Assembly: GCA_029233925.1 (NCBI GenBank)
Contig: JARGOX010000007.1
Coordinates: 124,001 to 188,000 of the forward strand
Source: Rhizobiaceae bacterium
GTDB taxonomy: Bacteria > Pseudomonadota > Alphaproteobacteria > Rhizobiales > Rhizobiaceae
DNA: 64,000 nucleotides
Reading direction: 5' to 3'
Part shown: piece after piece, positions 52,632 through 62,589 of the stretch
Layout: every line of letters begins with the position of its first letter
Numbering within the stretch: position 1 is the stretch's first letter
The notes under the pieces: model-generated
Told to the model about the DNA's origin: nothing
What the model saw: only the letters and a program-made list of their open reading frames with translations
Databases searched by the model: none
Program-made: the position numbers and the translations under genes

Positions 52632-52811
52632 ATGGCTGTTCAAACTCTATCCACGACCGTTTCATTAAGCGGTGCACAACGTATGACAACCATGCTCAGC
52701 GCGCTGCTGCTTGGCGTATTCCTGATTTATGGAGTCGGACTGGCCAATTCGGCCGCCGTCCATAATACGGCCCATGATACCCGACATTCCTACGGGTTTC
52801 CCTGCCACTAA
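52632..52811 (+). CDS. cbtB: Cobalt transporter subunit CbtB
   Basis: The 59-residue protein has one membrane helix (about residues 20-40) and the CbtB C-terminal His-rich motif HNTAHDTRHSYGFPCH, the presumed cobalt ligand. GGAGG lies six bases before ATG 52632. It is the first gene after the cobalamin riboswitch and partners CbtA, which starts 12 bases later. Confidence 0.92.
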   Translation: MAVQTLSTTVSLSGAQRMTTMLSALLLGVFLIYGVGLANSAAVHNTAHDTRHSYGFPCH

Positions 52812-52823
52812 GGATTAGCTGCC

Positions 52824-53561
52824 ATGATCATTCGTTATTTGCTTGCCGCAATTGTGGCAGGCCTGATTTCTGGTGTTCTGATGACAGGGGCGCAGGAAAT
52901 CAAGGTCATTCCGCTTATTCTTCACGCAGAACAATATGAAGCAGGTGTTGTGGGACATGACCACAGCGCTATCAAAGCCTTGCCCGGCCTGTCGCAACTC
53001 GCAGAACACTTCAATCCCGTTGCCGAGGCGCACGCCCATGGTGGTGCGGAAGAGGCCAGCGGTCTGTTGTTTGGCCTGAGTCGTCTTGGCGGCACATTGA
53101 TGGCCAATCTCGTGACCGGAGCCGGATTCGGGCTGCTTCTGCTGGCCGCCACCCTGTTGACCGGCACCAATATCACGCTGAAAACCGGTGTGCTGTGGGG
53201 GGCTGCCGGATGGCTTGTCTTCCAGTTCCTGCCGGCCATCGGTTTGCCGCCGGAATTGCCGGGATCTCCATCTGCGGTCCTGCAGGACAGGCAGTTGTGG
53301 TGGATGGTTACTGTCTTTGTTTCAGCTTTGGGGCTTTATTGTCTGATTCTGCGTGATGCGAGTTGGGAGAAGGCATTGGGTGTGCTTCTGATCGCTGCTC
53401 CACACCTGTATGGCGCGCCCGTACCCGACGATATCGCCAGTGATGTGCCTGCCTATCTCGCAGCCGAATTTGTTGTCGCCGCGCTGGCAACGACAGCGTT
53501 TTTCTGGATTGTACTCGGGCTTTTGCTGGGTGGCGCACTCGATCGCCTTGGGCGCACCTGA
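52824..53561 (+). CDS. cbtA: Cobalt transporter subunit CbtA
   Basis: The 245-residue protein has about five membrane helices and histidine-rich loops (GHDHSAIKAL and AEAHAHGGAEE) typical of CbtA. With CbtB it is the predicted riboswitch-regulated cobalt importer feeding corrin synthesis. It is followed two bases later by cobU. Confidence 0.92.
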   Translation: MIIRYLLAAIVAGLISGVLMTGAQEIKVIPLILHAEQYEAGVVGHDHSAIKALPGLSQLAEHFNPVAEAHAHGGAEEASGLLFGLSRLGGTLMANLVTGAGFGLLLLAATLLTGTNITLKTGVLWGAAGWLVFQFLPAIGLPPELPGSPSAVLQDRQLWWMVTVFVSALGLYCLILRDASWEKALGVLLIAAPHLYGAPVPDDIASDVPAYLAAEFVVAALATTAFFWIVLGLLLGGALDRLGRT

Positions 53562-53563
53562 AG

Positions 53564-54088
53564 TTGCGCCTCTTGCCAAGTGGAACAACGCTGGTTCTGG
53601 GCGGTGCACGTTCCGGCAAGTCCGCCTTTGCAGAAGGATTGATTGAGGACGCCGACCTGCGGCCGGTTTATATTGCGACAGGCCGTGCCTTCGATGGCGA
53701 AATGAAAGAGCGTATTCGCCATCATCAGGATCGCAGAGGCGGCGCCTGGAAGACAGTCGAGGCGCCGCTGGAACTCATCGAGGCGCTTGCAGCCGAAGCA
53801 GGCAGTGACTGCGCTCTGCTGGTTGATTGTCTGACACTATGGCTGACCAATCTGATGATGGACAACAGGGATATTGATGCCGAATCCAGGGCGCTGGCCA
53901 GGTTTTTGAAGGAAAGCGAAGGAACAGTCGTGCTCGTCTCCAATGAAGTGGGGATGGGTATTGTTCCGGAAAATCGGATGGCACGCGAATTTCGCGATTA
54001 CGCCGGGCGTCTGCATCAGATGATCGCTGCAGGTGCAGATGAGGTCTATCTTGTGGCGGCCGGATTACCACTTAAAATGAAAGGTTGA
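53564..54088 (+). CDS. cobU: Adenosylcobinamide kinase/guanylyltransferase
   Basis: The 174-residue protein has the CobU/CobP P-loop LGGARSGKSAFAE and the guanylylated-histidine region RIRHHQDRRG. It phosphorylates adenosylcobinamide and then adds GMP in the nucleotide-loop pathway. The start is probably TTG 53564, two bases after cbtA, with weak ribosome signals; coupling to cbtA translation is likely. Length is normal. Confidence 0.92.
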   Translation: MRLLPSGTTLVLGGARSGKSAFAEGLIEDADLRPVYIATGRAFDGEMKERIRHHQDRRGGAWKTVEAPLELIEALAAEAGSDCALLVDCLTLWLTNLMMDNRDIDAESRALARFLKESEGTVVLVSNEVGMGIVPENRMAREFRDYAGRLHQMIAAGADEVYLVAAGLPLKMKG

Positions 54089-54098
54089 GGTTTTCACC

Positions 54099-55157
54099 AT
54101 GCAGGGACAAAAAATTCCGGCGACAATCATAACCGGCTTCCTCGGTGCCGGAAAAACCACATTGATCCGCAATATGCTGAGTTCCGCGAATGGGCGCCGC
54201 ATTGCACTGATCGTCAACGAGTTTGGCGATCTGGGTGTTGACGGTGACGTTCTGAAGGGATGCGGCGCCGAAAATTGCACCGAAGACGACATAATCGAAC
54301 TGACCAATGGTTGCATCTGCTGCACAGTTGCGGATGATTTTATTCCAACCATGGAAAAATTGCTCGACCGCGCTGAGCGCCCCGATCACATTGTCATTGA
54401 AACATCCGGTCTTGCCTTGCCGCAGCCACTGGTCGCGGCCTTCAACTGGCCGAACATCAAGACACAGGTTACGGTCGACGGGGTGATTACCGTCGTCGAC
54501 AGCGCGGCGGTCGCCGCCGGACGTTTTGCCCATGATCATGAGCGGCTGGATGAACAACGTCAGGCCGATGATGCACTGGATCATGACAGTCCGTTGGAAG
54601 AATTGTTTGAGGACCAGTTGATGGCAGCTGACCTGATCATTCTGAACAAGGCCGACCTGCTTGATGATGCGGGGATCGAGGCCGTGCGGGTGGATGTGGC
54701 GGGACGCACCAGCAGGCAGCCTTCCATGGTGATTTCGCGCCAGGGGCATGTTTCGGCAAAGCTGCTTCTGGGATTGGGCATCGGTTCGGAAAACGACATT
54801 GCCAACCGCAAGTCCCATCATGAAATGGAACATGAGGCTGGTGAAGATCATGACCATGATGAATTCGAGAGTTTTGTTGTCGAGGCGGGAGCGATCAAAA
54901 ATCAGGTTGATTTCACCGTAACACTTGGGGGCATTATCTCCGATCATGACATTTTGCGTCTGAAGGGTTTTGCCAATGTCCCGGGCAAGCCGATGCGCCT
55001 TGTCATACAGGCCGTCGGCAGCCGCATTGATTGTTATTTCGACCGTCCATGGGGACCGGACGAACAGCGCGATACACGGCTGGTGGTGATCGGGCTGCAT
55101 GATATTGACCAGGCCGGCATCGCTGCAGCGATCCGGCAGGCGGCAGAACAGGGCTGA
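54099..55157 (+). CDS. cobW: CobW GTPase, cobalt chaperone for cobalamin synthesis
   Basis: The 352-residue COG0523 GTPase has the P-loop TGFLGAGKTT, the metal motif NGCICCTV (CxCC) and NKADLL. A His/Asp/Glu-rich loop (HHEMEHEAGEDHDHDE near residues 245-260) is a probable metal reservoir. It lies directly before cobN and is thought to deliver cobalt to the chelatase. GAGG precedes ATG 54099. Confidence 0.93.
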   Translation: MQGQKIPATIITGFLGAGKTTLIRNMLSSANGRRIALIVNEFGDLGVDGDVLKGCGAENCTEDDIIELTNGCICCTVADDFIPTMEKLLDRAERPDHIVIETSGLALPQPLVAAFNWPNIKTQVTVDGVITVVDSAAVAAGRFAHDHERLDEQRQADDALDHDSPLEELFEDQLMAADLIILNKADLLDDAGIEAVRVDVAGRTSRQPSMVISRQGHVSAKLLLGLGIGSENDIANRKSHHEMEHEAGEDHDHDEFESFVVEAGAIKNQVDFTVTLGGIISDHDILRLKGFANVPGKPMRLVIQAVGSRIDCYFDRPWGPDEQRDTRLVVIGLHDIDQAGIAAAIRQAAEQG

Positions 55158-55164
55158 ACCGATC

Positions 55165-58100
55165 ATGCATCTGCTGCTGGCCCAGAAAGGTTCCATTGCC
55201 GATAGCGAAGAGGCTGTCGATCTGGGGCAGTCCGCCGGCGATCTTCTGGTCCTGAGCGCAGCGGATACCGAGCTTGCCAGCCTCGCTTTGGCGCAGCGCG
55301 CCATCGGCGAGACGGCACCGAGCCTGCGGCTGGCCAGTCTGATGCAACTCAAGCACCCCATGTCGGTGGATACCTATGTGGAGCGGACCGCCCGAGGCGC
55401 AAAGCTCATCGTGGTCAGGGCGCTGGGCGGGGCGAGCTATTTCGCCTATGCGCTTGAAGCGCTGCATGCGGCGGCAAAAAAACACGGGATAGCCATGGCA
55501 GTGGTGCCAGGCGACGACAAACCCGATCCGGGGCTGCAGCAGTTTTGCACCTTGCCGGCACCGGATGTCACGGCGCTGTGGCATTATCTCATAGAGGGCG
55601 GCGCTGACAACACGATCTCGTTTCTGCGTTATTGCCATGCGCTTCTGGGCAAGACTGAGAAACCACCCCGTGCATCACCATTGCTGAAAGCCGGCCTTTG
55701 GTGGCCCGGCATGACCAACCCGCGCCTTGAAGACATTGTCCCGATAGGTACGACAAAACCCGTTGCAGTCATCTGTTTTTACCGGGCTCTTGTTCAAAGT
55801 GGACAGACGCAGCCGGTGCTTGCGCTGCTGGAAGCTCTGCAGGGAGAGGGCATGCAACCACTTCCCGTGTTCGTGTCCAGCCTGAAGGATCCGGTCAGCG
55901 TTGCGACGATCGAAAGTCTTTTTGAACATTGCCCGCCCGATGTCGTCATCAACGCCACCGGATTTGCAGTTTCTTCGCCCGGCGGTGAACGCAAACACAC
56001 GGCGTTGGAATCAACCGGTGCGGTTGTTCTGCAGGCTGTTTTCTCCGGCTCGACACGCGCGGCCTGGGAGGAGTCGGCGCAGGGGCTGACGGCCCGTGAT
56101 CTGGCGATGAATGTGGCTCTTCCCGAAGTCGATGGTCGCATCCTCAGCCGGGCCGTCTCATTCAAATCGGCGGCGTTTTTTGATGAAACGGTCGAGGCCA
56201 ATATTGTCACCCATGAGCCGCAGTCGGATCGTGTCGCCTTTACTGCGCGCCTTGCTGCAGCCTGGGCGCGTTTACGCCGGATGCCGAGTAGCAGGCGCAA
56301 AGTCGCGCTGATCCTGGCCAATTACCCCAATCGCGATGGTCGGCTTGGCAATGGTGTGGGGCTTGATACGCCGGCGGGCACGATCGAGGTTCTGAACGCC
56401 CTGTTGCGTCAGGGCTATGGCGTTGAAACCATACCCGATGACGGTGACCAGCTGATCCATTATCTGATGGCGGGCCCGACCAATGCGGCGGTGGATGCGC
56501 GGGAAATACGCGAGACAATCAGCCTTGAAGCCTATCAGCATTTTTTCCAGACCCTGCCGGAGGCCGTGCGCGATGCGGTGATGCAGAAATGGGGCACTCC
56601 CGAAGATGATCCCTATTTTGTTGAACTTGCCGAGGCCGGCAAGGTGCTGGCGCTGCCGCTTGCCCGTTTTGGTAATGTGATGATCGGAATTCAGCCGGCG
56701 CGTGGCTACAACATTGATCCCAAGCAGTCCTATCATTCACCCGATCTGGTGCCGCCACACGGGTATTTTGCCTTCTATGCCTTTTTGCGGGAGCATTTTG
56801 GCGCCGATGCGATCATTCATATGGGCAAACACGGAAACCTTGAATGGCTGCCGGGCAAAGCGCTGGCCCTGTCGCAGGAATGTTTTCCGGAAGCGATTCT
56901 TGGCGCCGTGCCGCATCTCTATCCGTTCATCGTCAATGATCCGGGAGAGGGCACGCAGGCCAAGCGCCGCACCAGCGCCGTCATCATCGATCACCTGACA
57001 CCGCCGCTGACAAGAGCCGAAAGCTACGGGCCCCTGAAGGACCTGGAAGCTCTGGTGGATGAATATTATGAGGCGGCGGGCAGTGACCCGCGCCGTCTGC
57101 GCCTGCTCAAGGGCCAGATCCTGGAGCTCATTCGCGATATCGGTCTTGATACGGATGCGGGCATTGCTACCGGTGACAGTGATGATGCTGCATTGGAAAA
57201 ACTCGATGCCTATCTGTGTGACCTCAAGGAGATGCAGATCCGGGATGGCCTGCATATTTTCGGCAAATCACCGGAAGGAAACCTGCTGGCCGATCTGGTC
57301 TGTGCGCTGGCCCGGGTACCGCGCGGCACTGGCGAAGGCATGGATGCCAGCCTGCAGCGGGCCATGGCCAATGACCTGAAGCTTGGTTTTGATCCGCTGG
57401 ATTGTCCCATGGCGCAGGTTTGGGACGGACCGAGGCCGGATGTCCTGCAGCAGGTTTCGGATGATCTGTGGCGCACGGCAGGCGATACGGTCGAGCGTTT
57501 GGAACTGGCAGCCATCGAATTTGTATCCGGCCAGCTTGCGTGTCCGCAACATCTGAAACAAACCCTTCAGGTTCTGGCCGGTATCAAGGAACGCATCATC
57601 CCATCGGTTGAGCGATGTGGTCCTGCCGAGATCGACGGCCTGCTGATGGGGCTTTCCGGTCGCTTTGTCGAACCCGGACCCTCCGGTGCGCCGACCCGCG
57701 GGCGCGTTGATGTTCTGCCCACGGGGCGCAATTTCTACTCGGTCGACAGCAGAAGTGTGCCGACACCGGCTGCCTGGGAACTGGGCCGGAAATCTGCAGA
57801 AATGCTGATCGCCCGTTATACGCAGGACCACGGTGATTGGCCGACCTCATTCGGGCTGACCGCCTGGGGCACATCCAACATGCGCACCGGCGGTGACGAT
57901 ATTGCCCAGGCTCTGGCCCTGATCGGGGCAAAACCGGTCTGGGACAATGCATCGCGCCGGGTCACCGGCTATGAAATCATTCCGATTGCACTGCTTGGCC
58001 GGCCACGGGTGGATGTCACCCTGCGTATTTCCGGTTTTTTCCGCGATGCATTCCCCGATCAGATCCTGTTGATTGACCGGGCTATCCGTGCGGTCGGCGC

Positions 58101-58917
58101 CCTGGATGAAGATGCCGACGATAACCCCATTGCCGCGCGCATGCGCAATGAGCGACAACGGCTGGTTGATGGTGGCATGGAGGCTGGGGCAGCTGAAGAG
58201 CGCGCCGGTTTTCGCGTCTTCGGTTCAAAGCCGGGCGCCTATGGTGCAGGCCTGCAGGCGCTGATTGACGAAGGTGGCTGGCAGACACAGGGTGATCTGG
58301 CCGAAGCCTATCTCGTTTGGGGCAGTTATGCCTATGGCGCGAAGGCGCAGGGCAGGGCGGAAAAGGGCCTGCTGGAGACGCGTCTCAAAACGCTTGAGGC
58401 CGTCGTGCAAAATCAGGACAATCGTGAACACGATCTGCTCGACAGCGATGATTATTATCAGTTTGAAGGTGGCATGACGGCGGCTGTCGAAACCTTGACC
58501 GGGGCCCGTCCGGCGATTTATCACAATGATCATTCGCGTCCGGAAAAACCGGTGATCAGAACGCTGGACGAGGAGATCGCCCGTGTTGTTCGCGGCCGGG
58601 TTGTCAATCCCAAATGGATCAGCGGTGTCATGCGTCACGGCTATAAAGGCGCTTTTGAAATGGCTGCCACGGTTGATTATCTCTTTGCCTTCTCAGCCAC
58701 CACAGGTGCCGTGACGGACCATCATTTTGAAAGCGTCTATCAGGCCTTCCTGCTTGATGACACAGTGCGCGACTTCATTGCCGAGCACAATGCGCCGGCG
58801 CTTCGCGAGATTGCTGCCAGACTGGAGGAGGCCATCATCCGCGGCCTTTGGACACCCCGCTCCAATTCGGCCCGTTTTGAATTGCATGCATTGGCAAAGG
58901 ACGCCGGTGTGCCCTAA
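55165..58917 (+). CDS. cobN: Cobaltochelatase subunit CobN
   Basis: The 1250-residue protein is the large subunit of the aerobic cobaltochelatase, which inserts Co2+ into hydrogenobyrinate a,c-diamide with CobS and CobT. The family motif IHMGKHGNLEWLPGKALALS occurs near residue 553, and the length is typical. ATG 55165 begins 7 bases after cobW; the longer frame to 55099 overlaps cobW. cobS and cobT are not in the window, as is common because they lie elsewhere in alphaproteobacteria. Confidence 0.95.
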   Translation: MHLLLAQKGSIADSEEAVDLGQSAGDLLVLSAADTELASLALAQRAIGETAPSLRLASLMQLKHPMSVDTYVERTARGAKLIVVRALGGASYFAYALEALHAAAKKHGIAMAVVPGDDKPDPGLQQFCTLPAPDVTALWHYLIEGGADNTISFLRYCHALLGKTEKPPRASPLLKAGLWWPGMTNPRLEDIVPIGTTKPVAVICFYRALVQSGQTQPVLALLEALQGEGMQPLPVFVSSLKDPVSVATIESLFEHCPPDVVINATGFAVSSPGGERKHTALESTGAVVLQAVFSGSTRAAWEESAQGLTARDLAMNVALPEVDGRILSRAVSFKSAAFFDETVEANIVTHEPQSDRVAFTARLAAAWARLRRMPSSRRKVALILANYPNRDGRLGNGVGLDTPAGTIEVLNALLRQGYGVETIPDDGDQLIHYLMAGPTNAAVDAREIRETISLEAYQHFFQTLPEAVRDAVMQKWGTPEDDPYFVELAEAGKVLALPLARFGNVMIGIQPARGYNIDPKQSYHSPDLVPPHGYFAFYAFLREHFGADAIIHMGKHGNLEWLPGKALALSQECFPEAILGAVPHLYPFIVNDPGEGTQAKRRTSAVIIDHLTPPLTRAESYGPLKDLEALVDEYYEAAGSDPRRLRLLKGQILELIRDIGLDTDAGIATGDSDDAALEKLDAYLCDLKEMQIRDGLHIFGKSPEGNLLADLVCALARVPRGTGEGMDASLQRAMANDLKLGFDPLDCPMAQVWDGPRPDVLQQVSDDLWRTAGDTVERLELAAIEFVSGQLACPQHLKQTLQVLAGIKERIIPSVERCGPAEIDGLLMGLSGRFVEPGPSGAPTRGRVDVLPTGRNFYSVDSRSVPTPAAWELGRKSAEMLIARYTQDHGDWPTSFGLTAWGTSNMRTGGDDIAQALALIGAKPVWDNASRRVTGYEIIPIALLGRPRVDVTLRISGFFRDAFPDQILLIDRAIRAVGALDEDADDNPIAARMRNERQRLVDGGMEAGAAEERAGFRVFGSKPGAYGAGLQALIDEGGWQTQGDLAEAYLVWGSYAYGAKAQGRAEKGLLETRLKTLEAVVQNQDNREHDLLDSDDYYQFEGGMTAAVETLTGARPAIYHNDHSRPEKPVIRTLDEEIARVVRGRVVNPKWISGVMRHGYKGAFEMAATVDYLFAFSATTGAVTDHHFESVYQAFLLDDTVRDFIAEHNAPALREIAARLEEAIIRGLWTPRSNSARFELHALAKDAGVP

Positions 58918-58976
58918 TATTGAACCTGCCGCAGGAGGCGGGCGTTCTTCCCATTCCATCCACAAGGGATCAGACC

Positions 58977-59615
58977 ATGGCTGAAAAATCCGACAAGTTG
59001 AAAAACCTCACCGAAGCGGAATTGAATGCGCGCCACGCCGACAAGATGCGCAAGAAGAAGGTTGCCCGCGACAAGATCATTGCCACCAAGACCATCGAAA
59101 AGGGTCTGACCATCGTCCATACGGGCAAGGGAAAAGGCAAGTCCACGGCGGCTTTTGGCATGGCCTTTCGTGCCATCGGCAACGGCTTGAAGGTTGGTGT
59201 CGTCCAATTTGTGAAGGGCAAGTGGGGAACCGGCGAACGCAAGGTGCTGGAAGCCTTTCCGGATCAGGTAACATTGGCGACAATGGGAGAAGGCTTTACC
59301 TGGGAGACGCAGGATCGCCAGCGTGACATTGAGGCTGCCCAACAGGCCTGGGAAAAGGCGAGAGAGATGATCCTCGACGATGAGCATGACATGGTGCTGT
59401 GCGACGAACTCAATATCGTGTTGCGCTATGACTACCTGGACGTCGCTGACATTATCGAGACGCTGAAAAACAAGCCGCCGATGAAACATGTGATCATCAC
59501 TGGCCGCAACGCAAAAGAAGAACTGATCGAATTTGCCGACCTGGTCACCGAAATGGAAATGATCAAGCACCCGTTTCGCTCAGGGGTCAAAGCGCAGATC
59601 GGCATTGAATTCTAG
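58977..59615 (+). CDS. cobO: Cob(I)yrinic acid a,c-diamide adenosyltransferase
   Basis: The 212-residue CobO/BtuR enzyme has the P-loop HTGKGKGKSTAAFG, the FVKGKWGTGE segment and the DELN motif in VLCDELNIVLRY. It adds the adenosyl group to reduced corrinoids. ATG 58977 follows AAGGGA by eight bases; the longer frame to 58920 is the intergenic leader. It ends the cob operon, followed by a noncoding 14-bp repeat array. Confidence 0.94.
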   Translation: MAEKSDKLKNLTEAELNARHADKMRKKKVARDKIIATKTIEKGLTIVHTGKGKGKSTAAFGMAFRAIGNGLKVGVVQFVKGKWGTGERKVLEAFPDQVTLATMGEGFTWETQDRQRDIEAAQQAWEKAREMILDDEHDMVLCDELNIVLRYDYLDVADIIETLKNKPPMKHVIITGRNAKEELIEFADLVTEMEMIKHPFRSGVKAQIGIEF

Positions 59616-59743
59616 GCATGCTGTCAGCGCCTGTCGGTTCGCCGGACCATGGGGACCCGGGCGCGCACCATCTACTTCAACTAAAATAGTATAGGCACGT
59701 TTAAGGCTATGCGCCGGAAGTTTTGTTGATAGACTGAACTGGT

Positions 59744-59827
59744 TTGATCCTTGGGGCTTGGTCCCTGGGGCTTGATCCCTGGGGCTTGACCCTTGGGTCT
59801 TGATCCCTGGATCCTGATCCCTGGGGC
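59744..59827 (+). repeat. Six 14-bp tandem repeats (minisatellite) between cobO and the dipeptidase
   Basis: Six consecutive 14-base units with consensus TTGATCCCTGGGGC and one to four differences each. It is noncoding: a unit of 14 would shift frame with every copy. It ends 50 bases before the dipeptidase start and might form stems through its CCCTGGGG cores. Confidence 0.88.
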
Positions 59828-59877
59828 AAGCAACGAGGTTGTACTATTAGCAACGCGAACCAAAGGCCATGTGTTTT

Positions 59878-60936
59878 ATGCCTATGACGATACCTCCGAT
59901 TTTTGATGGCCACAATGATGTGCTGCTGCGTCTGCAAATGGCGGGCGGGCTGAAGGCAGCCGAAACCTTTATCTCGGGACGCGACGGTCAGGTTGATCTG
60001 CCGAAAGCCGTTGCTGGTGGTTTTGGCGGCGGTTTTTTTGCGATTTATGTTCCATCGCCAACAGACCAGGCCTTCAAGATGGAGGAAATGTCGAAGCCGC
60101 AATATGAATTGGCGCTGCCTCGGCAGATACCTGAATCCGTTGCACTCGGTGTCGTGATGCAGCAGGCGGCAATCCTCAACAGGCTTGAGGAACTGGGCGC
60201 CGTGACAATCTGCACAACCGCGTCGCAGATCAATGATTGCCTCCAGGCAGGCAAATTGGCGGCGCTCATGCATATTGAGGGCGCCGAGGCCATTGATCCC
60301 GATTTTCACGCTCTGGATGTATTGTATCGCGCCGGGCTTCGATCCATCGGCCCGGTCTGGAGCAGGCCGACCATCTTCGGACATGGCGTCCCGTTTCGCT
60401 TTCCCAGCTCTCCCGATATAGGGCCGGGGCTCAGTGAGCACGGGGTGAGGCTGGTCGCCCAATGCAACAAGTTGGGCATCTTGCTGGATCTGTCGCATCT
60501 CAATGAGGCGGGTTTCTGGGATATTGCGCGGCTCAGCGACAAACCGCTGGTTGCCACCCATTCCAACTGTCATGCGATCTGTCCCCATTCGCGCAACCTG
60601 ACAGACAAGCAATTGGCGGCCATTGCTGAAAGCGATGGCATGGTCGGCCTGAATTTCGCGGCGGCGTTTCTGCGTGATGACGGGCGGATGCTGACAGATA
60701 TTCCTCTGGATCAAATGCTGCGCCACCTGGATCATCTGATCGAACATCTGGGCGAAGACAGGGTCGGCATGGGCTCTGATTTTGACGGTGCAAAAATCCC
60801 GGACGCGATTTCCAGCGTGGCCGGACTTCCAAATTTGCGCCAGGCAATGCGTGACCATGGCTATAATGATCAACTCATCGAAAAGTTGTGCTACAAGAAC
60901 TGGCTGCGGGTTCTGGAAAAAACCTGGGGTGAATAA
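59878..60936 (+). CDS. Membrane dipeptidase (peptidase M19, renal-dipeptidase family)
   Basis: About 352 residues with the M19 zinc-site motifs: FDGHNDVL (His12, Asp14), the bridging Glu in HIEGAEAI, the two later histidines in LDLSHLNE and ATHSNCHAIC, and GSDFDG. The family hydrolyses a broad range of dipeptides, including D-amino-acid ones. Three ATG codons (59869, 59878, 59884) are in frame and none has a strong ribosome site; I take the middle one. It lies upstream of, and on the same strand as, a Dpp-type importer, consistent with dipeptide uptake and hydrolysis. Confidence 0.88.
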   Translation: MPMTIPPIFDGHNDVLLRLQMAGGLKAAETFISGRDGQVDLPKAVAGGFGGGFFAIYVPSPTDQAFKMEEMSKPQYELALPRQIPESVALGVVMQQAAILNRLEELGAVTICTTASQINDCLQAGKLAALMHIEGAEAIDPDFHALDVLYRAGLRSIGPVWSRPTIFGHGVPFRFPSSPDIGPGLSEHGVRLVAQCNKLGILLDLSHLNEAGFWDIARLSDKPLVATHSNCHAICPHSRNLTDKQLAAIAESDGMVGLNFAAAFLRDDGRMLTDIPLDQMLRHLDHLIEHLGEDRVGMGSDFDGAKIPDAISSVAGLPNLRQAMRDHGYNDQLIEKLCYKNWLRVLEKTWGE

Positions 60937-60983
60937 CGCCCCCGCAAGGCAAGGCTTAAGAAACGAAAAAGAGGAACACACCC

Positions 60984-62579
60984 ATGAGACATATTACAAA
61001 ACTGATTGCTGGCACCGCCATTGGTCTGACGATGGCAATGGGGACGCTGCCGGTTTACGCCGAAACACCGGCGAACATGCTTGTCATAGCCAACCGGATT
61101 GATGACATTATCACGCTGGACCCTGCTGAATCCTTTGAATTTGCCGGCAGTGATGTCAGTCGCAACGTTTATGGCAAGCTGGTCAATTTCGATCCGCTCA
61201 ATCTTGATGCAGGCTATGAGCCCGACCTGGCGGAGAGCTGGGTGGTGTCGGAAGACGGCAAGACCATCACATTCACCATGCGCGAAGGCGTGAAATTCCA
61301 TTCCGGCAATCCGGTCACCGCCGAAGATGCCGAATTTTCGCTGCGCCGCGCGGTTACGCTCAACAAGACTCCTTCGTTCATTCTCACCCAATTCGGTTTT
61401 ACCGCTGAGAATGTCAACGATGTCATTGTTGCAGACGGCAACACCCTGAGCATTACGACCGACAAGAAATATGCGACATCCTTTGTGCTCAACTGCCTGG
61501 CATCGGTTATCGGCGGGATCGTCGACAAGAAGACCGTCATGGCCAATGAGGCCGACGGTGACCTCGGCAACAATTGGCTGAAAACCAATTCGGCCGGCTC
61601 CGGCGCCTACAGGGTGGTCAGCTGGAAGCCAAATGAATCGGTAACGCTGAGCGCCAATGAAGACTTCTACAAGGGCGCGCCTGCCATGAAGCGGGTGATT
61701 GTGCGCCATATTCAGGAAAGCGCCACCCAGCGCCTGCTGCTGGAAAAGGGAGATATCGATGTTGCGCGCAATCTCAATCCGGAGGACGTTGCCGGGATAA
61801 GCGGGAAGGAAGGTATCGCGATCGACAACGAATTGCGCGGTCGCCTGATGTATTTTTCGCTGAACCAGAAACATCCCGAACTCGCCAAGCCGCAGGTGCG
61901 TCAGGCGCTCAAATACCTTGCTGACTACGAGGGTATGCAAAACAGCTTTCTGAATGGCCAGTACACCATCCATCAGGCCTTTCTGCCGCGTACCTATCTG
62001 GGCGCAATCGACGACAAACCGTTCAGTCTCGACATCGAGAAGGCAAAGGCCATGCTGGCCGAAGCCGGCGTTTCGGACCTGGAAATCGAAGTCGGCGTGC
62101 GCGAAGCTCAGGAGCGCGTGGAAATTGCCCAGTCCCTGCAGAATACATTCGCTCAGGTCGGCATCAAGCTGAACATCACCGTTGGCACGGCCAAGCAGAT
62201 CCTGACGCGTTATCGCGCACGGGAACTGGATATGTACCTGGGTGCCTGGGGACCGGATTATCCCGATCCGCAAACAAATGCCGGCACATTTGCCTATAAT
62301 CCGGACAATTCGGATGAAGCCAAGGCAACAGGCTTGCTGGCCTATCGCAATGCCTGGGATCCGGGCGACATGAACCAGCAGGTCGAAGCGGCTGTGGTTG
62401 AAGCTGACCGGGACGTGCGCCGCAAAATGTATGAAGACATGCAGCGTGAGCACCAGATGAAGTCACCATTTGCGGTCATGTTCCAGAAAATCGAGCAGAC
62501 AGGTCGGGCCGAGGCCGTCAAGAACCTGAACCTCGGGGGTGCCGTGACTGCGGTCGCCTATTGGCCGGTGACCAAGTAG
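60984..62579 (+). CDS. Peptide ABC transporter substrate-binding protein (DppA/OppA family, SBP_bac_5)
   Basis: The 531-residue protein has a Sec signal peptide (cleavage near VYA-ET, residue 26) and the SBP_bac_5 domain (ITLDPAESFEFAGSDVSRNVYGKLV near residue 43; PDLAESWVVSEDGKTITFTMREGVKFH near 80). It should bind di- or oligopeptides or similar ligands in the periplasm. GAGG lies nine bases upstream of ATG 60984. Permease genes follow directly. Confidence 0.9.
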   Translation: MRHITKLIAGTAIGLTMAMGTLPVYAETPANMLVIANRIDDIITLDPAESFEFAGSDVSRNVYGKLVNFDPLNLDAGYEPDLAESWVVSEDGKTITFTMREGVKFHSGNPVTAEDAEFSLRRAVTLNKTPSFILTQFGFTAENVNDVIVADGNTLSITTDKKYATSFVLNCLASVIGGIVDKKTVMANEADGDLGNNWLKTNSAGSGAYRVVSWKPNESVTLSANEDFYKGAPAMKRVIVRHIQESATQRLLLEKGDIDVARNLNPEDVAGISGKEGIAIDNELRGRLMYFSLNQKHPELAKPQVRQALKYLADYEGMQNSFLNGQYTIHQAFLPRTYLGAIDDKPFSLDIEKAKAMLAEAGVSDLEIEVGVREAQERVEIAQSLQNTFAQVGIKLNITVGTAKQILTRYRARELDMYLGAWGPDYPDPQTNAGTFAYNPDNSDEAKATGLLAYRNAWDPGDMNQQVEAAVVEADRDVRRKMYEDMQREHQMKSPFAVMFQKIEQTGRAEAVKNLNLGGAVTAVAYWPVTK

Positions 62580-62589
62580 TCAGTCCGCC

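Noticed and set aside
54072-55361. 429-codon minus-strand frame over cobW
   Set aside because: It is antisense to cobW and the start of cobN, both unmistakable; no motif in the antisense product.
59707-60981. 424-codon minus-strand frame over the dipeptidase gene
   Set aside because: It is antisense to all M19 zinc motifs and runs into the 14-bp repeats, which create artificial repeats in the product.
60891-62453. 520-codon minus-strand frame over the peptide-binding protein gene
   Set aside because: It is a codon-bias shadow of a clear SBP_bac_5 gene.
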